Positions 1 to 8,884 of a DNA stretch of 64,000 nt are shown piece after piece. Position 1 is the stretch's first letter. Every line of letters starts with the position of its first letter. Under the pieces are notes generated by a model that was not told the origin of the DNA, ran no database searches, and was given only the letters and a program-made list of their open reading frames with translations. This stretch comes from Thiorhodococcus drewsii AZ1 (lineage in GTDB: Bacteria; Pseudomonadota; Gammaproteobacteria; Chromatiales; Chromatiaceae): assembly GCF_000224065.1 (NCBI RefSeq), contig NZ_AFWT01000014.1:62001-126000 (forward strand), in the 5' to 3' direction. The position numbers and the translations under genes are program-made.

Positions 1-1932
1 GCCGGACTCGCGCTCATACGGCGCATCCGGGAGGATCTCGACCGACGCGCGGTGCGCATCATCCTGCGCACCGGCCAGCCTGGTTACGCCCCAGAGATCG
101 AGACCATCCGCGCCTACGACATCAACGACTACAAGACCAAGTCCGAGATGACCCGGGTTCGGCTGTTCACCACGCTGACCGTCGCCATCCGCTCCTACCG
201 TCAACTCTGCCAGCTCGAAATGAGCCGGCGCGGTCTGGAGCTCATCATCTCGGCCAGCACCGGACTCGCCAAACGACGGGCGCTGCATCATTTCTCCGAA
301 GGCGTGGTCACGCATCTGTGTGCGCTCCTGGACATCGCACCGGAGGGGTTGGTCTGCGTCGCCTCCGCGCCCACGGGAGAAAAATCGCCCTGGCTGATCG
401 CCGCCGCAGGACGGTACCGACACCTGATCCAGTCTCCACTGCATGAACTGCCAGATGCCGAGATCAGAAACGCCCTGGAGCAGTGTCTGACAGCCAAGAG
501 CCATCTGTTCGACCCCATGACCTGCCTCTATTTCGACGTACAAGGCACCCAAGGCGTCGCGGCCTATCTGGATGTCGCGTACCCGCTCGACAGGGTGAAC
601 CGCAACCTGCTGGAGATCTTCTGCGCCAACGTAACGGTCGGATTCGAGAACGTGCTGCTGCACGAACAGCTCCTAGATTCAGCCTATTACGATCCTTTCC
701 TGCATCTGCCCAACCGCGCACGGCTTATCCATCTGATCGACGAACGCAAGGACGGCGAACAAGACGACACCCTGGCCCTAATCGATCTCGACGATTTCGC
801 CGAGATCAACGCGGCGCTCGATCACCATTTCGGCGACCAGGTCCTGCGCGCGGTCGCCTACCGATTGGGAGAGACGTTCCAGCCACCGACCCTAATCGCC
901 CGCGTGACCGCAGATGCCTTCTGCCTGCTCGGTCCCAGCGCGGCGATCGATCGCTATACCATTGAGCAGATCTTCGCGACCCCGTTCGATCTGCAGGACA
1001 GATCCATCCGCATTTCGGCAACCGCAAGCCTCATCCGCGTGGGCCCTGGACCCACCAGAGGCGCCGATCTGCTCAAGGATGCCAGCATCGCGCTGAAACA
1101 GGCCAAGCGACTGCACCGGGGGCGCGCCATCGCCTTCACCGAAGATCTCGGCCTGGCGGCGCGCGAGCGTATCCGCCTGCTCACCGATCTGCGCTCCGCC
1201 TTCCACGCCGAGCGGCTCCATCTGGCCTTCCAGCCCCTGGTGGACCTGGCGACCGGAAGCGTGGTCGGGGCGGAGGCGCTGTTGCGTTGGACGACCGAGG
1301 AGGGTGACGTCATCCCACCCGACCGGTTCATCCCGGTGGCCGAGCATTCGGGTCTCATGATCGCCCTCGGCGAATGGGTGCTACGCACCGCCTGCGACCA
1401 GCTGAAACGTATCATCGAGCTTGGCCACACAGGATTCCGCATGGCGGTCAACGTCTCCCAGGCCCAATTCCGCGAGCCGGATTTCATCTCCATCCTGGAA
1501 CGCGTACTCCACGAACACGAGATCGACCCGAAACGCATCGAGCTGGAGCTGACCGAATCGATCGCGATCGGCCAGATCGCCTCTACCGCTGCAAAGATCG
1601 CCGAAATCCGGCGCATGGGCGTCTCGGTCGCGCTCGACGACTTCGGCACCGGCTATTCCTCGCTGAGCGTCCTCAAGCAGCTCGGCGTCGACCGGATCAA
1701 GATCGATCGCGCCTTCGTCCAAGAACTCGGCCACAGCAGCGACAACGGGATCGCAGATCTGGTGGTCGCGCTCGGACGTCAGATGGATCTTGGCACCATC
1801 GCCGAGGGCGTGGAGACCGAGGAACAACGGCGATACCTGATGGAGCGCGGCTGCAAGGACGGACAGGGGTACCTCTTCGGCCGACCGATGTCGTCCGACG
1901 CCTTCGAGGCATGGATGGCCGACCGCCTCTAA
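1..1932 (+). CDS. Receiver-DUF3369-GGDEF(degenerate)-EAL protein, 5' truncated
   Basis: The frame is open from base 1, so the protein starts outside the window; 643 residues are visible. The first ~35 are the tail of a receiver domain running into DUF3369 (LRTGQPG, YDINDYK), a combination known from response regulators. A GGDEF-type domain follows at about 215-345, but the active-site motif reads RVTADAF instead of RxGGDEF, so diguanylate cyclase activity is unlikely. The EAL domain (about 380-640) keeps its metal and catalytic signatures: GAEALLRW, VNVSQAQF, ELTES, DDFGTGYSSL, IKIDRAF, AEGVET. The likely role is a cytoplasmic c-di-GMP phosphodiesterase controlled by phosphorylation, with the dead GGDEF perhaps acting as a GTP-sensing regulatory domain (inference). 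A hairpin lies downstream, and the following kinase operon could be its signalling partner. Confidence 0.93.
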   Translation, partial: AGLALIRRIREDLDRRAVRIILRTGQPGYAPEIETIRAYDINDYKTKSEMTRVRLFTTLTVAIRSYRQLCQLEMSRRGLELIISASTGLAKRRALHHFSEGVVTHLCALLDIAPEGLVCVASAPTGEKSPWLIAAAGRYRHLIQSPLHELPDAEIRNALEQCLTAKSHLFDPMTCLYFDVQGTQGVAAYLDVAYPLDRVNRNLLEIFCANVTVGFENVLLHEQLLDSAYYDPFLHLPNRARLIHLIDERKDGEQDDTLALIDLDDFAEINAALDHHFGDQVLRAVAYRLGETFQPPTLIARVTADAFCLLGPSAAIDRYTIEQIFATPFDLQDRSIRISATASLIRVGPGPTRGADLLKDASIALKQAKRLHRGRAIAFTEDLGLAARERIRLLTDLRSAFHAERLHLAFQPLVDLATGSVVGAEALLRWTTEEGDVIPPDRFIPVAEHSGLMIALGEWVLRTACDQLKRIIELGHTGFRMAVNVSQAQFREPDFISILERVLHEHEIDPKRIELELTESIAIGQIASTAAKIAEIRRMGVSVALDDFGTGYSSLSVLKQLGVDRIKIDRAFVQELGHSSDNGIADLVVALGRQMDLGTIAEGVETEEQRRYLMERGCKDGQGYLFGRPMSSDAFEAWMADRL

Positions 1933-2007
1933 ATCAGAGCCGCCTATCCCCGGTCTTTGTCCCGCGCGACACACCGATTCCCCAACAAGTGCCCCAAGCC
2001 CCGCTTG

Positions 2008-2033
2008 ATTGATCGGTCGAAATCCCGATCAAT
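2008..2033 (+). terminator. Hairpin after the EAL gene
   Basis: A perfect 9-bp stem (ATTGATCGG / CCGATCAAT) with an 8-base loop lies 76 bases after the EAL stop codon. No T tract follows, so intrinsic termination is uncertain. It may only be an mRNA 3' structure, or a dyad in the promoter region of the next gene. Confidence 0.35.
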
Positions 2034-2147
2034 GGCCTCTTGCGCTCCCCTCAACGGTCCCCAAATCAGCAGGCTAGCGCCTCGGAGCGGAAACATCGGC
2101 CGCCTCAAGAATGCAGCTCACATCGCGAACGTAGGCACAGGGATTTC

Positions 2148-4367
2148 ATGCGCACGAAGGCCCATTTCAAACTTGGCATCATCGGATGGCAAATCCTCTG
2201 GCGGAGCCTCGCCATCTGGCTGTGCATGCTGGTCGCGATCAGTTTATTGATGGGTCTGCTCTACCGCAGCGAGGCCCGGCATCTGGTGGACGCGCTACAT
2301 GAAAAACAGTGGAGCACCACCTTCGAGGCTGGCCTGGTCATCAATGCACGGCTGGACTGGGTGCTGCGCGACCTGCAGTATGTCTCACACCACCCCCCCT
2401 TCAGCCGCTTCCTCGCCGCTGGGGAGGCGTCCGACCAGCACGAGACGATCGAGGATTTCCGTAGTCTCATGTCGGCCCGTATCGGCATCTACGATCAGAT
2501 GCGCTATCTGAACGAGCAGGGCCGGGAACGGATCCGCATCGACAACAAGAGCGGCACGACGCAAGTCGTCCCCGAATCCCAGCTCCAGGACAAAAGCGAT
2601 CGCCCCTATTTCATCGGCGCGCGCAATCTGGGTGAGAACGGTCTCTATCTGTCGCGATTCGATCTCAACGTGGAGCATGGAGAGATCGAGATCCCCTACA
2701 AGCCCATGATCCGTTTCGTCTCGCGCGTAGTCGATGCCGCAGGCGCGGAGCGTGGCCTGATGATCATCAACTATCTCGGCCAGCCATTGATCGAACGACT
2801 GAACGCACTCGCGCGTGCGCGGGCCGTAAAACTCTGGCTGCTCGACCGGGAAGGCTATTGGTTGATGGCCTCCGACAAGCGCCCTGAATGGGGCTTCATG
2901 TTCGCCGATCGTTCCGACGCGCGCGTGCCGAACTGGAACCCGGTGCTGTGGCACGCGATACAGGATCAGATCGACAACCGCCCATCGAGGACCGACTCGG
3001 ATATCGGACTACTGAGCGCCATCGAGTTCCGCCCCGCCCGCGACCTGAGCAACCATCACATGGAACTCTCCGACGCGCCCCGCAATCGCTGGTTGCTGGT
3101 GTCCTGGATGTCGCCGGACGAACTGACCGCCAAGCTCCGCCCTCATGTGCTGACCTACCTTCAGGGGTGGATCTGGCTCGTCGCGCTCAGCGCGCTGGCC
3201 AGCACCTGGATCGCCTATCTCGGAATCAAACGGCACCAGGCGAACGCGGAGCTCAAGAGCCGGAAAACCCAACTGACCGCGCTCATCGAAGGCGCTCCGG
3301 ACGGCATTCTCATCAGCGATGTCGAGGGGCATATCCTTCAGGTCAATGCCCAGATGGAGCGGCTGTTCGGCTACGAACGCGCGGAGCTCATCGGTCAAAC
3401 GGTCGAGATGCTGGTTCCGCAACCCCTGAGATCCAGGCACGCGGAATACCGAGCCGACTACATGCGAGAACGTACCGCGCGCGCCATGGCGCCGGGCATA
3501 CGGCTCCAGGGCGTGCGCAAGGACGGCAGCACGCTTCCGCTGGCCATCAGTCTGAGCACGGTCGAAACGCCCCAGGGATCGCCCCTGGTGATCAGCGATA
3601 TCCGCGACATCACCGAGATTCAGGCCACCGAGGATGCACTACGCGACGCGCTGGAACAGACCGCAACCACGAATCGGGAACTCGTCGCGTCAAACCACGA
3701 ACTCGAGGCATTCTCCTACTCGGTCTCTCACGATCTGCGCGCACCGCTGCGTGCATTGGACGGATTCAGCGCGATCCTGCTGAAGACCCATACCGATCGG
3801 CTCGATGCAACCGGCCAGGACTATCTGGATCGGATTCGCGCGGCCGCTCAGCACATGGGAGAACTGATCGATGACATCCTGGCACTCTCGCGCATCACCC
3901 GCGTCGAACTCCAGCGCGAGCGGATCGATCTGAGCGCCATGGCACGCGAGATCCTCGACGAGCTGCACGCCGCCGAGTCCGAGCGCACGCTCGAGACCCG
4001 CATCGAACCTGGACTCGATGCCTACGCCGACGCACGACTGATCCATGTCGCGCTCCAGAACCTCCTTGCCAACGCCTGGAAATTCACGGGGAAGACGCAG
4101 ACGGCTCGGATCGAATTCGGACGTCAGGAGACGGACGAGGGTCCGAACTTCTTCGTGCGCGACAATGGGGCCGGATTCGACATGGCCTATGCCGATAAGC
4201 TCTTCGGCGCCTTCCAGCGGCTCCACCACAGCAGCGATTTTCCCGGAACAGGCATCGGACTTGCGACCGTACAGCGCGTCATACGCAAGCATGGCGGACA
4301 GATCTGGGCAAAAGCCGCCGTCGGCCAGGGCGCCAGCTTTCACTTCACACTCGCGTCGCCATCATGA
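2148..4367 (+). CDS. Membrane sensor histidine kinase (extracytoplasmic sensor-PAS-HisKA-HATPase)
   Basis: This 739-residue kinase starts at ATG 2148; an open frame continues upstream, but the first membrane helix begins just after this ATG (about 15-38). An extracytoplasmic sensor region of roughly 290 residues resembling Cache-type sensors follows, then a second helix (about 337-358), a PAS domain (about 370-490), a HisKA domain with the phosphoacceptor His near 524 (SVSHDLRAPLRAL), and a HATPase with N, G1 and G2 boxes (NLLANAWKF, DNGAGFD, GTGIGLA). The kinase half resembles the phytochrome-like kinase subgroup that has a DLRAPLR H box. Its stop overlaps the next gene's ATG (ATGA), so it is translationally coupled to the hybrid kinase and, beyond it, the HD-GYP protein. 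No HAMP domain is apparent. The ligand is unknown. Confidence 0.9.
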   Translation: MRTKAHFKLGIIGWQILWRSLAIWLCMLVAISLLMGLLYRSEARHLVDALHEKQWSTTFEAGLVINARLDWVLRDLQYVSHHPPFSRFLAAGEASDQHETIEDFRSLMSARIGIYDQMRYLNEQGRERIRIDNKSGTTQVVPESQLQDKSDRPYFIGARNLGENGLYLSRFDLNVEHGEIEIPYKPMIRFVSRVVDAAGAERGLMIINYLGQPLIERLNALARARAVKLWLLDREGYWLMASDKRPEWGFMFADRSDARVPNWNPVLWHAIQDQIDNRPSRTDSDIGLLSAIEFRPARDLSNHHMELSDAPRNRWLLVSWMSPDELTAKLRPHVLTYLQGWIWLVALSALASTWIAYLGIKRHQANAELKSRKTQLTALIEGAPDGILISDVEGHILQVNAQMERLFGYERAELIGQTVEMLVPQPLRSRHAEYRADYMRERTARAMAPGIRLQGVRKDGSTLPLAISLSTVETPQGSPLVISDIRDITEIQATEDALRDALEQTATTNRELVASNHELEAFSYSVSHDLRAPLRALDGFSAILLKTHTDRLDATGQDYLDRIRAAAQHMGELIDDILALSRITRVELQRERIDLSAMAREILDELHAAESERTLETRIEPGLDAYADARLIHVALQNLLANAWKFTGKTQTARIEFGRQETDEGPNFFVRDNGAGFDMAYADKLFGAFQRLHHSSDFPGTGIGLATVQRVIRKHGGQIWAKAAVGQGASFHFTLASPS

Positions 4368-7300
4368 CATCCAAACCATTGCGTCTATTACTGATCGAGG
4401 ACTCCTCGGACGACGAGCTGCTGCTCCTGCACGCATTGCAAGAGGCCGGGTACGAGGTCAAGCACAAACGGGTCGAAACGGCAGAAGGCCTACACGAAGC
4501 GCTGCAGATGGGCATCTGGGATGTCGTGATCTCGGACTACAGGCTGCCAAGCTTCGACGGCCTGAGCGCACTGGAGATGGTTCGAAAACGCGACCGGGAT
4601 ACGCCCTTTCTCTTCGTCTCGGGAACCGTGATGGACGATGTGGGCGTCGCCGCCATGCGCGGGGGCGCCAACGATTACCTCATGAAGAGCAATCTGGCGC
4701 GACTGGGTCCGGCATTGGACCGCGAGCTCAAGGAGGCCGCCAACCGGCGCCAAACCCTGGTCACCAAGGTCCAGTATCGCGCCATCCTCGACAGTACGCT
4801 GGACGCCATATTGGTCGCCGAGGAGTCCGGCTACATCCAGATTTTCAACAAGGGCGCCGAAACGGCCTTTGGTTACTCCGCTGCCGAGATATTGGGACAG
4901 CATATCGGCATACTGCTACCGGGCGACGCATTCGAGCGTATCAAGTGCACCCCCGCCAAGCCGCTGATGGAGCCGGATAACGCACGCGTCTATGACAGCC
5001 ACTATATCGTCCTCGACGGACGCCACCAAGACGGCCACGACGTTCCGATCGAAGCTAGTTGCGCCAAGGCCCTGAGCGAAGGCCACAGGATCTACACCAT
5101 CGTGATCCGGGACATCTCCCAGCGTCTCGCGGCCGAGCGCGCATTAAGGGACAGCGAGGAGCGACTGCGTTTGCTGATGGACAACATCCGCGACTACGCC
5201 ATCATCATGCTGGATACCAAGGGGCGCGTGACGACCTGGAACCAGGGCGCGGCCAATCTCACAGGCTATGAAGCCGAAGAAGCGGTCGGTCGCCCGCTTT
5301 CTCTCTTCTACCCGCCGGAAGACGTCTCAAGCGGCAAACCTCGGCAATTGCTCAAACAGGCGATCGACGAGGGCCGTAGCGCGGAGGAAGGCTGGCGAGT
5401 CCGCAAAGACGGCTCACGCTTCTACGCGGAGGTCATTCTGACCGCCGCGCGCGACGCCAGCCAAGAGTTGTTCGGCGTCACCAAGATCACCCGGGACATC
5501 ACCGAACACCGAGCGATGGAGGAGCAGCTCCAGCGACACCGCGAGGAACTGGAGACACGCGTCGCCGAACGCACGCGCGAATTGGAACAGGCACGCCGCC
5601 AGGCCGAACGTCTGGCGCGCTCGAAAAGCGATTTCCTCACCAACATGAGCCATGAGATTCGCACCCCGATGAACGCGGTGCTGGGGCTGGGCTACATGCT
5701 GGAGCAACAGGATCTGCCCGAGGATGCGCTCGACCTGGCGCACAAAATCAACCAGTCCGGTAAGGCGCTGCTCGGCATCATCAACGATATCCTCGATTTC
5801 TCCAAGATCGAATCGGGCCGCATCGAGATCGAGCACGCGCCCTTCGCATTGAGCGGCGTGCTGGACAATCTCGCGACCATCATGACCGCCACGGCCGATC
5901 AGGAGCAGGACCTGGAACTGGTCATCACACCCGACTGCTTCGACCTGACCCTGATCGGAGATGCACTACGACTGGGTCAGGTGCTGATCAATCTCAGCAG
6001 CAACGCCATCAAGTTCACTCGCTCGGGCTTGGTCGAGGTGCACATCGAAACGCTCGAGCGCACCGACTCGCGCGTGCGGCTCAAATTTTCCGTCATCGAC
6101 ACCGGCATCGGCATCGACGAGGCCGCCCAGACACGGCTCTTCCAGCCGTTCTCCCAGGCCGACGCCTCCACCACCCGGCGTTTCGGTGGCTCGGGGCTAG
6201 GTCTCGCCATCTGCCGGCGGCTCGTGGATCTCATGGGCGGACACATAGGCGTGCACAGCGCCCTGGACGAGGGCAGCACCTTCTGGTTCGAGATCGCCTT
6301 CGACCTGGCCGAACAGCAGGCGCCCCAGGTGCCCCAAGGCGAGTCCCAAACACGCGTGCTGATCGCCGAAAACAATCCAGTCATCCGCAAGGCATTGGCG
6401 ACCACGGTCGCCACGCTGGGCTGGTCGGCGCGCCAGGCCGCATCGGGCAACCAGGCGCTCGAGGTCGTCCTCGCGGATCCCGAACTCCAGGGGCAGAACG
6501 CAGTGGTGCTGCTCGACAGCCGCATGCCAGACCTCGATGGAATCGCCACGGCACAGGCCATCCGTACCGCCCTGCCACCGAACCGGCAGCCCCTGATATT
6601 CGTCCTCGGCGTTCCTCGTCGCGACAGCCTGCAGGACTCGCCGGAGACAGGAGCGGTAGATGCCGTACTCTCCAAGCCGGTCACACCGTCGCAGCTATAC
6701 AATGCCGTCATACGCAAACGCAGCCATCGACTGGGCGAGCCGCCCCAAACGCAGCCGTCCGCCATCTCGCAACGCCTCGTGGGGCTGCGCCTGCTGGTGG
6801 TGGACGACAGCGACATCAACCGCAAGGTCGCGAGCAACATTTTCGACAACGAGGGTGCCGAAATCCATCTGGCCGGCGACGGACGCGAGGCGGTGGATTG
6901 GCTCATCGCCCATCCGGACGCCGTTGACCTCGTCCTGATGGACGTCCAGATGCCGGTCATGGACGGTCATGACGCCACCCGACTTATCCGTCGCACGCCC
7001 TCAATCGCCCAACTCCCCGTGGTCGCACTGACCGCCGGCGCGCTGCGTGAGCAGGAGACGGCCGCGCTTGAGGCCGGCATGGATGGATTCATCTCCAAGC
7101 CCTTCGACGTTTCCAAGGCGGTCGCCCTGATCCGACGCCTGGCTGAACGCAAGGAAGACAACAGCAAACCAATGCCCGAACAGCGAACCGAAGGGGTGTC
7201 CGCGAGCATCGATCCCGCCGCTCCGCCCTCAGTCGCCTCGCTACCCCATCTAGCGGTCGACAGAGGTCTGGACCTTTGGAAGGATCCAGAGGTCTATCGC

Positions 7301-7843
7301 AAATATCTACGCCAATTCGCGAATGAATTTGGCGATAGCGCAACACGTCTTCTGGATATGGAGTCGAGCGAGGCCCGCCGCTATCTACATAGACTCAAGG
7401 GTGCAGCAAACAATCTGGCTTTAGTACGGCTTGCCGCGCGAGCGCAGGTCTTGGAGCATGCATGGAACGACGCCATGGAACTGGATGAAGCGGCTGCGGA
7501 GATGGATGCCTTTCGGAACAGTCTCGTCTCGGCACTGGACGCGATCCAAGCCTACGCACCCAAGACCGAACGCCCCTCCGACCGTCGAAACGAGAGACTC
7601 GCGATTCCTCCCGAGGACGTGGATCCCTCCCTCGTGTCAGACCTACTGAAACAGGCGCTTGCGGCCTTCAACCGCTTCGACCCCATCGCGGTCGAGCCCC
7701 TGTTGGAAACCCTGGCCCAACAGCTGCCCGGCGAGTCGCTCGCGGAGGCATGGAAGGCCACCGAGGAATTCGATTCAAGCGCCGGTTCGGCCGCCATCCT
7801 CGCGCTGGCCGCCCGACTGGCGATTCCACTGGAGGAGCCATGA
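4364..7843 (+). CDS. Hybrid histidine kinase REC-PAS-PAS-HisKA-HATPase-REC-REC-HPt
   Basis: This 1159-residue cytoplasmic phosphorelay protein has no membrane segment. In order: receiver (about 4-120, VISDYRLP), two PAS domains (about 135-255 and 265-385), a short coiled coil, HisKA (NMSHEIRTPMNAV, His near 428), HATPase (about 535-650, DTGIGID, GSGLGLA), a second receiver (about 662-785, LLDSRMPDLDG), a third receiver (about 805-920, LMDVQMPVMDG) and a C-terminal HPt domain with its His near 1008 (HRLKGAANN). It starts at ATG 4364, overlapping the upstream stop by four bases, and its own stop overlaps the next ATG in the same way. The N-terminal receiver probably takes phosphate from the upstream membrane kinase and the HPt passes it to the HD-GYP receiver; that relay order is inferred from the domain order. 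Confidence 0.92.
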   Translation: MTSKPLRLLLIEDSSDDELLLLHALQEAGYEVKHKRVETAEGLHEALQMGIWDVVISDYRLPSFDGLSALEMVRKRDRDTPFLFVSGTVMDDVGVAAMRGGANDYLMKSNLARLGPALDRELKEAANRRQTLVTKVQYRAILDSTLDAILVAEESGYIQIFNKGAETAFGYSAAEILGQHIGILLPGDAFERIKCTPAKPLMEPDNARVYDSHYIVLDGRHQDGHDVPIEASCAKALSEGHRIYTIVIRDISQRLAAERALRDSEERLRLLMDNIRDYAIIMLDTKGRVTTWNQGAANLTGYEAEEAVGRPLSLFYPPEDVSSGKPRQLLKQAIDEGRSAEEGWRVRKDGSRFYAEVILTAARDASQELFGVTKITRDITEHRAMEEQLQRHREELETRVAERTRELEQARRQAERLARSKSDFLTNMSHEIRTPMNAVLGLGYMLEQQDLPEDALDLAHKINQSGKALLGIINDILDFSKIESGRIEIEHAPFALSGVLDNLATIMTATADQEQDLELVITPDCFDLTLIGDALRLGQVLINLSSNAIKFTRSGLVEVHIETLERTDSRVRLKFSVIDTGIGIDEAAQTRLFQPFSQADASTTRRFGGSGLGLAICRRLVDLMGGHIGVHSALDEGSTFWFEIAFDLAEQQAPQVPQGESQTRVLIAENNPVIRKALATTVATLGWSARQAASGNQALEVVLADPELQGQNAVVLLDSRMPDLDGIATAQAIRTALPPNRQPLIFVLGVPRRDSLQDSPETGAVDAVLSKPVTPSQLYNAVIRKRSHRLGEPPQTQPSAISQRLVGLRLLVVDDSDINRKVASNIFDNEGAEIHLAGDGREAVDWLIAHPDAVDLVLMDVQMPVMDGHDATRLIRRTPSIAQLPVVALTAGALREQETAALEAGMDGFISKPFDVSKAVALIRRLAERKEDNSKPMPEQRTEGVSASIDPAAPPSVASLPHLAVDRGLDLWKDPEVYRKYLRQFANEFGDSATRLLDMESSEARRYLHRLKGAANNLALVRLAARAQVLEHAWNDAMELDEAAAEMDAFRNSLVSALDAIQAYAPKTERPSDRRNERLAIPPEDVDPSLVSDLLKQALAAFNRFDPIAVEPLLETLAQQLPGESLAEAWKATEEFDSSAGSAAILALAARLAIPLEEP

Positions 7844-8829
7844 CACGCAATGGACCCTTGCTGGTCGTCGATGACGAACCTCAGAACCTAGCGGCCATAC
7901 GCCAGGTCCTCGGTAACGACTACCCCCTGATCTTCTGCCGCAACGGCGCTGAAGCGCTGGTCGCTGCAGTCAGGTGTCAACCTTCGCTGATCCTGCTCGA
8001 CATCCAGATGCCTCACATGGACGGATTCGAGGTCTGCCGCACCCTCAAGGCCGATCCGATAACCGAGGCCATTCCGATCATCTTCGTCACCGGTCTCAAC
8101 GATGTCGGCGACGAGGCAGCAGGGTTCGACGCGGGCGCGGTCGACTACATCATCAAACCGCTGTCACCGCCCATCGTGCGTGCGAGGATTCGCACCCATC
8201 TTTCACTGGTCCATGCCTCGCGCCTGGAGAACAGCTATGCCGACGCCCTCTCGATGCTTGGCGAGGCCGGTCACTACAACGACACGGACACGGGTGTGCA
8301 CATCTGGCGTATGGCGGCCTATGCCAGCGAGATCGCGACCGCCTGCGGCTGGTCCCAGGCCGAGCGCGATGACCTCAAACGCGCCGCCCCGATGCACGAC
8401 ACGGGCAAGATCGGGATCCCGGGCGAGATCCTGCGCAAGCCGGGCAAGCTGGATCCACACGAGTGGGAGATCATGAAACAGCACTCCCGCATCGGCTACG
8501 AGATTCTCTGTAAGAGTCAGGCGCCCCTCTTCCAGTTGGCGGCCGAGGTCGCGTTACGCCATCATGAGAAATGGGATGGAAGCGGCTATCCAGACGGTCT
8601 GGCTGGCGACCAGATTCCCGAATCGGCCCGAATCGTGGCGATCGCCGACGTCTTCGACGCACTCACCATGCGCCGCCCCTACAAGGATGCCTGGCCAATC
8701 GAGCGAGCCGTGCAGACCATCCGCGAGGGTGCAGGCAGCCACTTCGAACCACGGTTGATGGAGTGCTTCATGGATATTCTGCCGCGCATCATGACGGCGA
8801 AGGAGGAATGGGACGCCCGCGAGGAATGA
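7840..8829 (+). CDS. Response regulator with HD-GYP c-di-GMP phosphodiesterase domain (RpfG type)
   Basis: The start is ATG 7840, which overlaps the hybrid kinase stop (ATGA) and has a GGAGGAG ribosome site immediately upstream, giving 329 residues; an upstream in-frame start would intrude into the kinase. Receiver domain at about 6-125 with phosphoacceptor Asp in LLDIQMPHMDGF. HD-GYP domain at about 140-325 with intact metal and substrate motifs: HDTGKIGIPG (His/Asp near 187-188) and HHEKWDGSGYP (near 240). The family hydrolyses c-di-GMP to pGpG or GMP. As the last gene of a fully coupled three-gene set it is the evident output of the kinase pair. Confidence 0.95.
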   Translation: MTRNGPLLVVDDEPQNLAAIRQVLGNDYPLIFCRNGAEALVAAVRCQPSLILLDIQMPHMDGFEVCRTLKADPITEAIPIIFVTGLNDVGDEAAGFDAGAVDYIIKPLSPPIVRARIRTHLSLVHASRLENSYADALSMLGEAGHYNDTDTGVHIWRMAAYASEIATACGWSQAERDDLKRAAPMHDTGKIGIPGEILRKPGKLDPHEWEIMKQHSRIGYEILCKSQAPLFQLAAEVALRHHEKWDGSGYPDGLAGDQIPESARIVAIADVFDALTMRRPYKDAWPIERAVQTIREGAGSHFEPRLMECFMDILPRIMTAKEEWDAREE

Positions 8830-8863
8830 ACCCGCCTCATCCCGCAATATCCGCACTGTTCCA

Positions 8864-8882
8864 CGCGTGAAGACATCACGCG
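8864..8882. terminator. Hairpin between convergent genes
   Basis: A perfect 7-bp stem, CGCGTGA / TCACGCG, with a 5-base loop sits in the 55-base gap between the HD-GYP gene and the convergent GGDEF-EAL gene. A shared two-way terminator is plausible from position, though neither side carries a clear T tract. Confidence 0.4.
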
Positions 8883-8884
8883 GC

